NCBI GenBank assembly: GCA_003222055.1
Contig: QHUT01000070.1
Span: forward strand, 1 to 64,000
Reading direction: 5' to 3'
Origin: Gemmatimonadota bacterium
Lineage (GTDB): Bacteria; Gemmatimonadota; Gemmatimonadetes; Gemmatimonadales; GWC2-71-9
DNA length: 64,000 nt
In this document: piece after piece, positions 24,943 to 33,264 of the stretch
Numbering within the stretch: the stretch's first letter is position 1
Layout: each line of letters opens with the position of its first letter
Translations under genes and position numbers: made by a program
The notes under the pieces: generated by a model
The model's input: the letters and a program-made list of their open reading frames with translations, nothing else
Told to the model about the DNA's origin: nothing
Databases searched by the model: none

Positions 24943-26504
24943 GCCGCGCTTTCTCGAACCGGCGGTCCGCGGCGCTGGTCGCGATCGGCGCCGCCCTCCT
25001 CACCGCCAGCTATCCTCCCTTTCGACTTCCCCTGCTGAGCTTCGTCGCCGCCGCGCCGGCGATCATCCTGCTGCGCCGGCTCGAGCAGGAGGGCGACGTG
25101 CGCGGCGCGCTGCGCTGGGGCTTCGCGTACGGTCTCGTGACGCAGGGAGCGGTGCTGTACTGGCTGGTCGTCGCGCTGTGGCATTTCACGCCGTTGTCGG
25201 CCCTCGGCTACCTCGCCACGATCGCCGTCTTTGGGCTGTGGCACGGCCTGCTTTTCTGGTTCGTGCTGCGGGTGCGCCGGCGCCTCCCCGCCGTGCCGCT
25301 CGCGCTCGTGTTCCCGCTGGCCTGGACCGCCGTTGAATGGGCCGTCGGCCATCAGGGGGATATCCGGTTTCCGTGGCTCGGGCTGGGCACGTCGCTCGGA
25401 GACGCACCGGTCCTCGTGCAATGGGCCGATCTCGCCGGTGCGCGCGGCGTGACCCTGTGGCTGGTGTGGTGCAATGTGATGCTCGTGGAAGCGTGCATCG
25501 GGAAGGGGGAGCGGGGAGCGGGGAGCGGTTCCCTCCGGTGGCGGCCGGCCGTCGTGGTTCTGGCGACGGTCCTCGCGGCCTGGGGATACGGCGTATGGCG
25601 CACCCGGACGCTGCCGCTGCGCGAGCTCGGCACGGTCGGGCTGGTGCAACCGAACGAGGGCTTCCGCGAGAAATGGGATCCCGCCCACGCCGACAGCGTC
25701 GTGGCGAAGCTGGTCGACCTGTCGCGCAAGCTCGAGTCCGGCGGCCGGCTCGACCTTCTGGTGTGGCCAGAGGCCGCCGTTCCCGGCTGGCTCGCGGAGA
25801 CGGCCGCGTGGGACGCGCAGCTCGCCGCGCTCGCGCGCGACACGCGCACGCCGATTCTCGCGGGCGGCCTGCACGCGGTGACTCCGGACGCCTATTACAA
25901 CGCCGCCTTTTTCTACGACTCGTCCGGTCAATGGCGGGCCTATCCGGTGTACGGCAAGCACTATCTCGTCCCGGTGGTCGAGCGGGTTCCGTTCGTCCCG
26001 GTGCGCCTGTTTCGCAGCGTGCCCGGCCTGGGCCACTGGTCCGGGGGGTTCTCGCCTGGGTCGACGCTGCCGCTCTATCCCAGCTCGCTCGGTCGCTTCG
26101 GCGTGCTCATCTGTTACGAGTCGGCGTTCGAGGATCTGGCGCGTCGTTATCGCGCCGCCGGGGCCGACTTTCTCGTGAACATCACCAACGACGCCTGGTA
26201 CGGCCGCACCGCCGGTCCCTATCAACACGCCACGCACCTGGTGATGCGGGCGATCGAGACGCGGACGGGGATCGCGCGCGCCGCGAACGACGGCATCTCC
26301 GAGTTCGTGGACCCCTTGGGCCGGACCTCCTCGGCCACGGGGCTCGAGGTCGAAGCCGTGGTGGCCGGCCGGCTGCGCACGAGCGACGTGATCCCGCCTT
26401 ACGTACGGCTGGGGGATTGGGTGGGGACGCTCTGTGTGCTTGCGACCCTGGGGTTCGCGGGAGCGCTGGCGGTGGACAAGTGGCGGTCCAGGCGCCTGCC
26501 GTGA
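24939..26504 (+). CDS. lnt: Apolipoprotein N-acyltransferase
   Basis: Lnt is the inner-membrane enzyme adding the third acyl chain to lipoproteins, which fits the many lipoproteins in this window. The 521 residues comprise six to eight membrane helices, then a nitrilase-type periplasmic domain with the Glu-Lys-Cys triad in LVWPEAAVPG, VYGKHYLVPVVE and LICYESAFEDL. A final helix is WVGTLCVLATLGFAGAL. The start GTG 24939 overlaps the previous TGA. A single-arm heptad element (25500-25527) encodes a KGERGAGSGS loop between two helices. The stop is immediately followed by another heptad palindrome. Confidence 0.94.
   Translation: MSRAFSNRRSAALVAIGAALLTASYPPFRLPLLSFVAAAPAIILLRRLEQEGDVRGALRWGFAYGLVTQGAVLYWLVVALWHFTPLSALGYLATIAVFGLWHGLLFWFVLRVRRRLPAVPLALVFPLAWTAVEWAVGHQGDIRFPWLGLGTSLGDAPVLVQWADLAGARGVTLWLVWCNVMLVEACIGKGERGAGSGSLRWRPAVVVLATVLAAWGYGVWRTRTLPLRELGTVGLVQPNEGFREKWDPAHADSVVAKLVDLSRKLESGGRLDLLVWPEAAVPGWLAETAAWDAQLAALARDTRTPILAGGLHAVTPDAYYNAAFFYDSSGQWRAYPVYGKHYLVPVVERVPFVPVRLFRSVPGLGHWSGGFSPGSTLPLYPSSLGRFGVLICYESAFEDLARRYRAAGADFLVNITNDAWYGRTAGPYQHATHLVMRAIETRTGIARAANDGISEFVDPLGRTSSATGLEVEAVVAGRLRTSDVIPPYVRLGDWVGTLCVLATLGFAGALAVDKWRSRRLP
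25500..25537 (+). repeat. Heptad element inside lnt
   Basis: The units are GGGAAGG, GGGAGCG, GGGAGCG and GGGAGCG, then GTTCCC, which may be the stub of an inverted arm. It encodes a Gly/Ser loop between membrane helices. Confidence 0.75.
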
Positions 26505-26508
26505 AATT

Positions 26509-26612
26509 GCGGATTGCGGATTTCGGATTGCGGGTTGGAACGGCTGGCCCGGTCGCGCGGCCCGACCTCTCATTGCAAATCCGCAATCCGCAATCCCCAA
26601 TCCGCAATCGGG
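26509..26612. repeat. Heptad palindrome between lnt and hyuA
   Basis: The left arm is GCGGATT, GCGGATT, TCGGATT, GCGGGTT. The right arm is AATCCGC, AATCCGC, AATCCCC, AATCCGC, AATCGGG. It begins four bases after the lnt stop and fills most of the gap before hyuA. Confidence 0.85.
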
Positions 26613-26634
26613 TGGGGAGGGGGGTGGCGGAGCG

Positions 26635-28662
26635 GTGAGGGTCGGTGTCGACGTCGGCGGCACGTTCACCGACCTGGCGGCGCTCACGCCCGACGGTGCC
26701 ATCGAGGTGCGCAAGGTCGCCACCACGCCGGACGACCCGGCGGTCGGGATGTTTCGAGCGTTGGATGCGCTGGCGACGAGGGACGAGAGACGGGGGACGA
26801 GTGCGGCGACATCCCGACCCGTCCCTCGTCCCTCGTCCCCCGTCCCTATTGACGTGCTGATCCACGGTACAACTATCGCCACCAACGCGCTGCTCGAGCG
26901 GCGCGGCGCGCGCGTGGTGTTGGTCACGACCCGCGGCTTCGAGGACCTGCTGTGGCTCGGGCGCCAGGACCGCGCCGCGCTGTACGACCTGGCGCGCCAC
27001 CATCCACCGCCGCTCGTCGCCCGGGAAGACGTCGTGCCCGCCGGGGAGCGCATGGGCCCCACCGGGGTGCTCGAGCCGCTCACGGACGGAGAAGTGGCGC
27101 GCGTCGTCGCCGCGGTGCGTGCGCTCGCGCCGGAAGCCGTCGCCATCGCGTTGCTGTTCGCGTTTCGCGACCCGACGCACGAGCGGCGTCTCGCGAGCGC
27201 GCTGCGCGACGGGCTGCCGCACGTGCCCGTTGCGGCGAGCCATGAGGTGCTCCCGCTGTTCCGCGAGTTCGAGCGCACCAGCACGACCACGGTCGAGGCG
27301 TACCTGCGTCCCAGGGTCTCGACATACCTGGAGCGTCTCGACGGCGGCGTGCGCCAGAGCGGGATCGGCGCGCTGTGCATCATGACCTCGAGTGGGGGCA
27401 CGCGCGCGCCCGCCGCCGCCGCCGCGCACGCGGCGTCGCTGGCGCTCTCGGGCCCTGCGGGAGGCGTCGTCGGGGCCCGTCTGGTCGCCGCCGCCGTCGG
27501 CCTGTCGGATCTGCTCACGCTGGACATGGGCGGCACGAGCGCCGATGCGAGCCTCGTGGTCGGCGGCGCCCCGCTCGCCGACAGTGCAGGCGCAGTCGGC
27601 GGCGTCCCGCTGGCCTTGCCCGCGGTGCTGATCGAAACCGTGAGCGCGGGCGGCGGCAGCATCGCGCGCGTGGACGAGGGTGGCGCCCTGCGCGTCGGGC
27701 CGGAGAGCGCCGGAGCGGTGCCGGGCCCCGCGTGCTACGGGCGCGGCGGCGAGCGGCCCACCGTGACCGATGCCTGTCTGGCGCTCGGCTGGCTCGACGC
27801 GGGCAGCCCGCTGGCCGACGACGTACGGCTCGACACCGCGGCCGCGGAGCGGGCCCTGCTCCGGCTTGGCCCAGCGGCCGGAGGCGACTCCACGCGCGTG
27901 GCCGCGGGGATCGTCGCCGTGGCCGGCGCGGCGATGGCGCGCGCCTTGAAGCGGGTGAGCGTCGCGCGCGGCCTCGACCCGCGTCGCATGGCCCTGCTGC
28001 CGTTCGGCGGTGCGGGGGCGCTGTTCGGGTGCCAGCTGGCGGACGCGCTCGGGATGGGGACGATCGTCATCCCGCCGCATCCCGGAACGCTGTCCGCGCT
28101 GGGGCTCGCTTCGGCGGCGGAGCGCGCGGATCTGCTCGCATCGTTTCACCGCCCCGTGGACGGGCTCGAGCCGCGCGCCCTGGCTCTCGCGTTCGCGCCG
28201 CTCTTGGCGGAGGGCGCTCGCCAGATACCGGGGGGCACGCTGCGGCGGTATGCCGACTGCCGCTTCGCGGGGCAGGGGTACGAGGTGACCGTCCCGGCCG
28301 ACGGCGACGAGCCGGCACGGATTCGTGACGAGTTCCTGGCGGCGCACCGTCGACGCTACGGACACGGGGGTGGCGGCCTGGCGGTCGAGATCGTCAATCT
28401 GCGCGTCGTGGCCTTGCGCGAGGGGCCGCTGCCGAGCTTCGACGGCAAGACCCGCACCGGGCGGCGCCCGCAGGGCCCGCGCGCATTCGTCGTGCGCGGA
28501 GAGCGGGTCACCGGCTCCGTCTGGGCGCTCGACGAGCTCGCCGGGGGGGTAACGATTCAGGGTCCGGCGATCCTCGCCGGCCGGGATGCGACCGCGCTCG
28601 TCGAGTCCGGTTGGTGCGGCACGGTGCACCCCTCGGGAGCGGTGCTGCTGGAGCGCACATGA
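26635..28662 (+). CDS. hyuA: Hydantoinase/oxoprolinase family protein, HyuA-type subunit
   Basis: This 675-residue protein is the ATP-binding ASKHA-fold subunit of hydantoinase, 5-oxoprolinase or acetone-carboxylase-type enzymes. Motifs are GVDVGGTFTDLA at the N-terminus, LIHGTTIATNALLERRGA, LTLDMGGTSADASLV, AGGGSIARVDEGG and GPESAGAVPGPACYGRGG. The start is GTG 26635 behind a strong ggggagggggg; the track start lies inside lnt. Codons around 26775-26847 derive from a heptad palindrome and enlarge the loop before LIHGTT. ATG of hyuB overlaps the stop. The true substrate cannot be read from the sequence. Confidence 0.92.
   Translation: MRVGVDVGGTFTDLAALTPDGAIEVRKVATTPDDPAVGMFRALDALATRDERRGTSAATSRPVPRPSSPVPIDVLIHGTTIATNALLERRGARVVLVTTRGFEDLLWLGRQDRAALYDLARHHPPPLVAREDVVPAGERMGPTGVLEPLTDGEVARVVAAVRALAPEAVAIALLFAFRDPTHERRLASALRDGLPHVPVAASHEVLPLFREFERTSTTTVEAYLRPRVSTYLERLDGGVRQSGIGALCIMTSSGGTRAPAAAAAHAASLALSGPAGGVVGARLVAAAVGLSDLLTLDMGGTSADASLVVGGAPLADSAGAVGGVPLALPAVLIETVSAGGGSIARVDEGGALRVGPESAGAVPGPACYGRGGERPTVTDACLALGWLDAGSPLADDVRLDTAAAERALLRLGPAAGGDSTRVAAGIVAVAGAAMARALKRVSVARGLDPRRMALLPFGGAGALFGCQLADALGMGTIVIPPHPGTLSALGLASAAERADLLASFHRPVDGLEPRALALAFAPLLAEGARQIPGGTLRRYADCRFAGQGYEVTVPADGDEPARIRDEFLAAHRRRYGHGGGGLAVEIVNLRVVALREGPLPSFDGKTRTGRRPQGPRAFVVRGERVTGSVWALDELAGGVTIQGPAILAGRDATALVESGWCGTVHPSGAVLLERT
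26775..26847. repeat. Heptad palindrome inside hyuA
   Basis: The left arm is ACGAGGG, ACGAGAG, ACGGGGG, ACGAGTG. The right arm is CGTCCCT, CGTCCCT, CGTCCCC, CGTCCCT. It stays in frame and encodes a TRDERRGTSAATSRPVPRPS-type loop. Confidence 0.85.
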
Positions 28663-30209
28663 GCCTCGATGCGGTCGGCCTGGAGGTGATGGGGCATGCC
28701 TTCGCCTCCGTGGCCGAGGAGATGGGGCTCGTGCTGATTCATTCGGCGGTCTCGCCCAATATACGGGAACGACGCGACTGCTCGGCCGCCCTGTTCGATT
28801 CCGCGGGCGAGATGATCGCTCAGGCCGCGCACATTCCGGTTCACCTCGGCGCGTTGCACGAGTCCGTCGCGGTCGTGCGGGCACTGGCCCCCGCGCCGGG
28901 CGACGTCTTCATCCTGAACGATCCCTACGCGGGCGGGTCGCACCTCCCGGACATCACGCTCGTCGGCGCCGTGGAGGTGGACGGCGCGGTGGGTGGCTAC
29001 GGCGTGGTGCGAGCGCACCATTCCGACGTGGGCGGCATGCAGGCGGGGAGCATGCCCGCGGGGGCGCGCGACATCTTTGCGGAGGGCGTGGTCGTGCCCC
29101 CGCTGCGCTTCACGCCGGAGGTCGAGCGCTTCCTGCTCGCCAACGTGCGCACCCCCGAGGCGCGCCGCGCCGATCTCGCGGCCCAGCGCGCTGCGGTCGA
29201 GCGCGGCGCCGACGGCCTCCGGGCGCTCGCGGCGCGCCACGGCTGGACCGTGCTGAGCGAGGCCGCGCGCGACCTCCAGGCGTACGCCGAGCGGCGGGCA
29301 CGCGAGGCGTTGGGACGCCTCGAGGCGACCGGGCTTACCGCGACCGACTGGTTGGAGGGCGACGGGGTCGACGACACCGACCTCGCGATTCAAGTCCGCG
29401 TGGACATCCAGGACGGTGTGTTCCACGTGGATTTCACCGGAACGGCGCCCGCCGCGCGCGGCAACGTCAACTGCCCGCTCGCGGTCGCGCGCTCGGCGGT
29501 GCTGTTCGTCGTGCGCACGCTGTTGCCCGGGGACGTGCCGACGAACGGCGGCGTAACGCGCGTCGTGCGGGTCACGGCGCCCGAGGGCTGCATCGTGCAC
29601 GCCCGCTTCCCGAGCGCGGTGGCGGCGGGGAACGTCGAGACCTCCCAGCGCATCGCGGACACCGTGTTCCTCGCGCTCGCGCGCGGCGGCGTCTCCGTCC
29701 CGGCGCAGGGGCAAGGCACGATGAACAACGTGACCTTCGGAGGGACGGGGGAAGGGGGACGGGGGACGGGTGGGTGGACCTACTACGAAACGATCGGTGG
29801 AGGGCAGGGAGCGAGCCACGGCGCTGACGGCCCATCCGGCGTGCATGTCGGGATGTCGAACACCCGCAATACGCCCATCGAGGTACTCGAGATGGAGTAT
29901 CCTTTGCGGCTTAGGTCTTATGGCTTGCGACGGGGCAGCGGTGGAGCGGGACGGTGGTCGGGGGGGGAAGGCGTGATTCGGGAATTCGAAGCGCTCGCCG
30001 CCATGGATGCGAGCGTCCTCGCGGACCGGCGGCGCCACGCTCCTTGCGGGGTCGGTGGTGGCGGCGCGGGCGCCACCGGTCGTACCCTCGTGAACGGCGT
30101 CCCGCTCCCACCCAAGGTGAGCACGCCGCTCGCGGCCGGCGACGTGGTGCGCGTCGAGACACCGGGCGGGGGCGGATGGGGACAACCTGAACCAGGAGGC
30201 CAGCGATGA
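28659..30209 (+). CDS. hyuB: Hydantoinase/oxoprolinase family protein, HyuB-type subunit
   Basis: This 516-residue partner of HyuA forms the other half of the ATP-dependent amidohydrolase or carboxylase. Family motifs are SVSPNIRERRDCS-like (AVSPNIRERRDCSAALFD), HIPVHLGALHESV, NDPYAGGSHLPDITLV, RAHHSDVGGMQAGSMP, GTAPAARGNVNCPLAV and YYETIGGGQGA. The ATG overlaps the hyuA stop. A single-arm heptad element at 29741-29768 replaces the variable loop after QGTMNNVTFG with GTGEGGRGTGG. The downstream TauE-like gene overlaps its stop, suggesting that the module includes its own transporter. Confidence 0.92.
   Translation: MSLDAVGLEVMGHAFASVAEEMGLVLIHSAVSPNIRERRDCSAALFDSAGEMIAQAAHIPVHLGALHESVAVVRALAPAPGDVFILNDPYAGGSHLPDITLVGAVEVDGAVGGYGVVRAHHSDVGGMQAGSMPAGARDIFAEGVVVPPLRFTPEVERFLLANVRTPEARRADLAAQRAAVERGADGLRALAARHGWTVLSEAARDLQAYAERRAREALGRLEATGLTATDWLEGDGVDDTDLAIQVRVDIQDGVFHVDFTGTAPAARGNVNCPLAVARSAVLFVVRTLLPGDVPTNGGVTRVVRVTAPEGCIVHARFPSAVAAGNVETSQRIADTVFLALARGGVSVPAQGQGTMNNVTFGGTGEGGRGTGGWTYYETIGGGQGASHGADGPSGVHVGMSNTRNTPIEVLEMEYPLRLRSYGLRRGSGGAGRWSGGEGVIREFEALAAMDASVLADRRRHAPCGVGGGGAGATGRTLVNGVPLPPKVSTPLAAGDVVRVETPGGGGWGQPEPGGQR
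29741..29768 (+). repeat. Heptad element, single arm, inside hyuB
   Basis: The units are AGGGACG, GGGGAAG, GGGGACG and GGGGACG, followed by GGTGGGTGG. It encodes a Gly-rich loop. Confidence 0.75.
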
Positions 30210-30562
30210 CGTGGCTGCTCGTGGGGGTGATCGGTCTCGTAGCCGGTGTGGTGTCGGGCCTGTTCGGCGTGGGCGGTGCGATCGTGATCATCCCGGGGCT
30301 GGTGCTCGTCGCCAGGCTGCCCCAGCACACCGCCAACGGCACGTCGCTCGCGGCGCTGCTGCTCCCCGTCGGCCTGCTCGGGGCGCTGGAGTACCACCGC
30401 CGCGGCCAGGTGAACGTCCCGTATGCCGCGATCATCGCCGCGGGGCTGTTCGTGGGCGCCCTGATCGGAGCGAAGCTGGCGGGGATGCTGTCGGATGAGG
30501 CGTTGCGGCGGGCGTTCGGCGTGTTCCTGATGATCGTGGCGGTCCGGCTCCTGGTCCGCTAG
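30206..30562 (+). CDS. Half-size TauE/SafE (TSUP) family transporter
   Basis: This is a 118-residue inner-membrane protein with four helices. The first contains the TSUP hallmark GLVAGVVSGLFGVGGAIVIIPGL, and a second Gly-rich region is NGTSLAALLLPVGLLGAL. Typical family members have two such repeats and about 250 residues, so this is a one-repeat version that would need to dimerise. It overlaps hyuB (ATGA), which suggests export or import of a compound tied to the amidohydrolase. Its stop and that of the convergent HD-GYP gene share the sequence CTAG. Confidence 0.85.
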   Translation: MTWLLVGVIGLVAGVVSGLFGVGGAIVIIPGLVLVARLPQHTANGTSLAALLLPVGLLGALEYHRRGQVNVPYAAIIAAGLFVGALIGAKLAGMLSDEALRRAFGVFLMIVAVRLLVR

Positions 30563-32493
30563 GTGTTCGCTTCGAACACCTTCGCGTCCACGAACAGCCG
30601 GAACAGTTCCTGGTCCAGCTGGCCGGCGCGCACCTCGTCCACCATGATGTCGAGGGCGCGGGCGGGCGCCACGGCGGCCTTGTAGGGGCGATCGGCGGCG
30701 GTGAGCGCGTCGTAGATGTCGCTGATCGTCATCATGCGGGTTTGAATCGGGATCGCCTCACCGGTCACACGCCGGGGATAGCCGCCGCCGTCGAGCTTCT
30801 CGTGGTGCCCGTAGGCGATCATGGGCACGTGTTGCAGCTCGCGGGTCCAGGGAATCTGCTGCAGGAAGCGGTAGGTGTGGGTGACGTGGCTCTCGATCTC
30901 CAGCCGCTCGGTCTCGTCGAGCGACCCCTTGGGGATCGTGAGGTAGCGCATCTCGTCGTCGCTCAGGTAGGGGCGCTGGTCGCCCGACAGATCCTGATAG
31001 GTGCAGCGCGCCAGGGCGAGCAGCTCCTCGAAGCGCTCCGCCGGCAGCACCGTGGGCTCGTTCGCCCGCAGCACGGCGTCGAGAAAGCGGTCCAGGGTCT
31101 CGACTTCGCGGGCGTGCTCGGCCGCGAGCGTCGTGAGAAACTCCTCGTACCCCTGGCGTCCGTGCGCCTCGAGGAACTCGGCGCGGCGCCGCCAGAACTC
31201 CCGCTCCGCCGTGCGCCGCACGAAGTCGTGACGCTGCCGGATGAGCTCGAGCTGCAGCGGATAGAGCTTCTTCGCCTTGACCAGCACTTGCTCGCGCACG
31301 CCGACCTTCCCGAAGTCGTGCAGCAGCCCGGCGTAACGCAGCTCGCGGATCTGCTCGCGCGTGAAGCGCACGCCCTGGTAGGCACCGTCGCCGGCGCGGT
31401 CCACCACCACGGCGAGTCCCACCGTCATGTTCGCGACGCGCCCCGAGTGGCCGAAGGTGGTGGGATCGCGCTGCTCGATCGCGTGTACCGCCGCCTTGAC
31501 GAACCCTTCGAACAGGCGTTCGATCTCCTCGTACAGCCGGCTGTTCTCGATGGCGACCGCCGCCTGGCCGGCGAGCGCGGTGACGAGCTCCACCGTGCGC
31601 TTCGAGTACGGCACGACCTGGCCCTCGACGTCCGCGGGAGTCGCGAGCACCGCTTCGGGGTTGCGCTTGCGGTTGATCAGCTGCAACACGCCGATCACGT
31701 CCTCCTTGTGGTCCTTCATGGGGATGACGAGCATGGACTTGGTGCGGTAACCGTACCGCTCGTCGAAGGAGCGGTTGATGCTGTACTCCACGTCGGGCGG
31801 CAGAAAATACGCGTCATCGATCACGAGCGGCTCACCCGTCACCGCGGCGTAGCCCGCGAGGCTCGAGCGGTCGACCGGAATCGTGAACTCGATGAACGGC
31901 GCCTCGGGCTTGGAATAGGTCTGCGCCAGCCGGAAGCGCAGGCGCTTCTGACCCTGTTCGCTCGTTTCGACGAGGTAGAGGCTGCCGGCGTCGGAGGACG
32001 TGATGCGGCGGGCCTGCGTGAGGATGAGGTCGAGCAGGGACTTCACATCGCGCTCGGTGCCGAGCGCGACGCCGATCCGGGTGAGCTCTCCGATCTCGCG
32101 GCTGCGGCTTGCGGCCTCGGCCCGAGCCCGGGCCGTCTCCATGCGGGCCGCGGCCTCGCGGTACCCCGCCCGCACCGCCACCAGCAGCTGCCGCGCGCCG
32201 ACGGGCTGGCGCACGAACCCCGAGAGCAGCTCGGCCGGCATGTCCGCCGGGAGGTCCGCCTCGCCGTTGCGGCCCAGGGCCACGATCGCGCCGCCCGCGT
32301 CGACGAAGGCGCGCAGCACGTCGAGTGGAAACGCGGAACGGCTCTCGGCGTCGAGCACGAAGACGCTCGGCCGCTCGTCCACCGCGAGATCGCGGGGCAG
32401 ACGCGCCTGGCGCGCTTCGATCTGGGCGCGCTCCAGCGCCGGCCCGACACTCGCCGGATCCCACGCGGAGGTGTGCAGCAGCAGGTACCTCAT
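30559..32493 (-). CDS. GAF / HD-GYP-domain protein
   Basis: This 644-residue cytosolic protein probably hydrolyses cyclic di-GMP. Residues 1-110 look like a degenerate receiver domain. Residues 140-330 form a GAF domain (RDVKSLLDLILTQARRITSS). The HD-GYP domain starts near 350 with GHSGRVANMTVGLA and contains the metal-binding HDFGKVG and HHEKLDGGGYP. Between these two motifs lies a helical insertion of about 100 residues (RRTAEREFWRRRAEFLEAHG and following) that is longer than the usual spacing. The gene is the last of the minus-strand group with the CsgG-like and MBL genes. Confidence 0.9.
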   Translation of the reverse strand: MRYLLLHTSAWDPASVGPALERAQIEARQARLPRDLAVDERPSVFVLDAESRSAFPLDVLRAFVDAGGAIVALGRNGEADLPADMPAELLSGFVRQPVGARQLLVAVRAGYREAAARMETARARAEAASRSREIGELTRIGVALGTERDVKSLLDLILTQARRITSSDAGSLYLVETSEQGQKRLRFRLAQTYSKPEAPFIEFTIPVDRSSLAGYAAVTGEPLVIDDAYFLPPDVEYSINRSFDERYGYRTKSMLVIPMKDHKEDVIGVLQLINRKRNPEAVLATPADVEGQVVPYSKRTVELVTALAGQAAVAIENSRLYEEIERLFEGFVKAAVHAIEQRDPTTFGHSGRVANMTVGLAVVVDRAGDGAYQGVRFTREQIRELRYAGLLHDFGKVGVREQVLVKAKKLYPLQLELIRQRHDFVRRTAEREFWRRRAEFLEAHGRQGYEEFLTTLAAEHAREVETLDRFLDAVLRANEPTVLPAERFEELLALARCTYQDLSGDQRPYLSDDEMRYLTIPKGSLDETERLEIESHVTHTYRFLQQIPWTRELQHVPMIAYGHHEKLDGGGYPRRVTGEAIPIQTRMMTISDIYDALTAADRPYKAAVAPARALDIMVDEVRAGQLDQELFRLFVDAKVFEANT

Positions 32494-32527
32494 GGCGTGG
32501 AGTCCGTGCGCCCGCTCAACCCGGCCG

Positions 32528-33238
32528 TCAGGAGGTCTTGACGCGCTGCAGGCCTTGCTGCGCCTCGGCGTACTCCGGGAACACGGCCAGCGCCTTCTGG
32601 TACATCTCCACTGCCTTGTCCCGTTGCCCGCGGTCCTGATACAGCAGCGCCTTGGCGTAGAAGGTCAGGGCCTCCGTCGGCACCTGGCGGCCCATCCGCT
32701 GGTCGGAGGCTTGCTTCGGCAGCGGCGGCAGGTTGGCGTCCTTCATGAGGCGCCCCGACACGTTGCGAATCAGATCGAACAGGTGGTCCCGCAGCATGCG
32801 GTCGGATTCCACCTTGACGATCTCACGCGTTTCGACGTTGATCATGCGAGCGTCGAGGCGGAAGTCGCCGTAGAAATCGATGAACGCACCCGTGATCACG
32901 TAGCGCGCGCCGACGAGCTTCCCCACTTTGGCCGCGGTTTCCGCCGTCACCTTGCCCGAAGCGCCCAGGTTCTGCTCCGCGACGAGCTTCTCGATCTGCT
33001 CCCGCGCCACGACCCGGGCCGAGGGATTCGCGGCCAGCTCGGAAATCATCATGCCGGCGATTCCCTTCTCGAGCGCCTCGAAGTTCTCCTTCTCCTGGCC
33101 GTACGAGCCGCTGTTGTCGAACGGCAGCACGGCGATGCCCGGCCGCGTGTCCTGGCCGCGGCCTTCGGCGCCCAGCGCCGTGCCCAGGGGCGCCAGGAGG
33201 GCGAGAACCGCGACGACGACGAGCGAACGCGAACGCAT
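32528..33238 (-). CDS. CsgG/FlgO-like periplasmic protein with TPR tail
   Basis: This 236-residue exported protein has a signal peptide MRSRSLVVVAVLALLAPLGTALGA. An FlgO/CsgG-like domain follows (RPGIAVLPFDNSGSYG, LVGARYVITGAFIDFYGDFRLDARMINVETREIV), and a single TPR-like hairpin ends it (ALTFYAKALLYQDRGQRDKAVEMYQKALAVFPEY). The start ATG 33238 has a GGGAG eight bases upstream; the track start at 33268 overlaps the previous stop but would bury the signal peptide. Related proteins work in outer-membrane assembly or curli-like export. The exact role is unknown. Confidence 0.8.
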   Translation of the reverse strand: MRSRSLVVVAVLALLAPLGTALGAEGRGQDTRPGIAVLPFDNSGSYGQEKENFEALEKGIAGMMISELAANPSARVVAREQIEKLVAEQNLGASGKVTAETAAKVGKLVGARYVITGAFIDFYGDFRLDARMINVETREIVKVESDRMLRDHLFDLIRNVSGRLMKDANLPPLPKQASDQRMGRQVPTEALTFYAKALLYQDRGQRDKAVEMYQKALAVFPEYAEAQQGLQRVKTS

Positions 33239-33264
33239 ATGATGAGCTCCCGAATCAGAATAGA

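Noticed and set aside
24903-28884. Two minus-strand ORFs of 919 and 900 residues opposite lnt/hyuA
   Set aside because: Their frames are shadows of lnt and hyuA. The plus-strand genes have clear catalytic motifs and overlapping starts.
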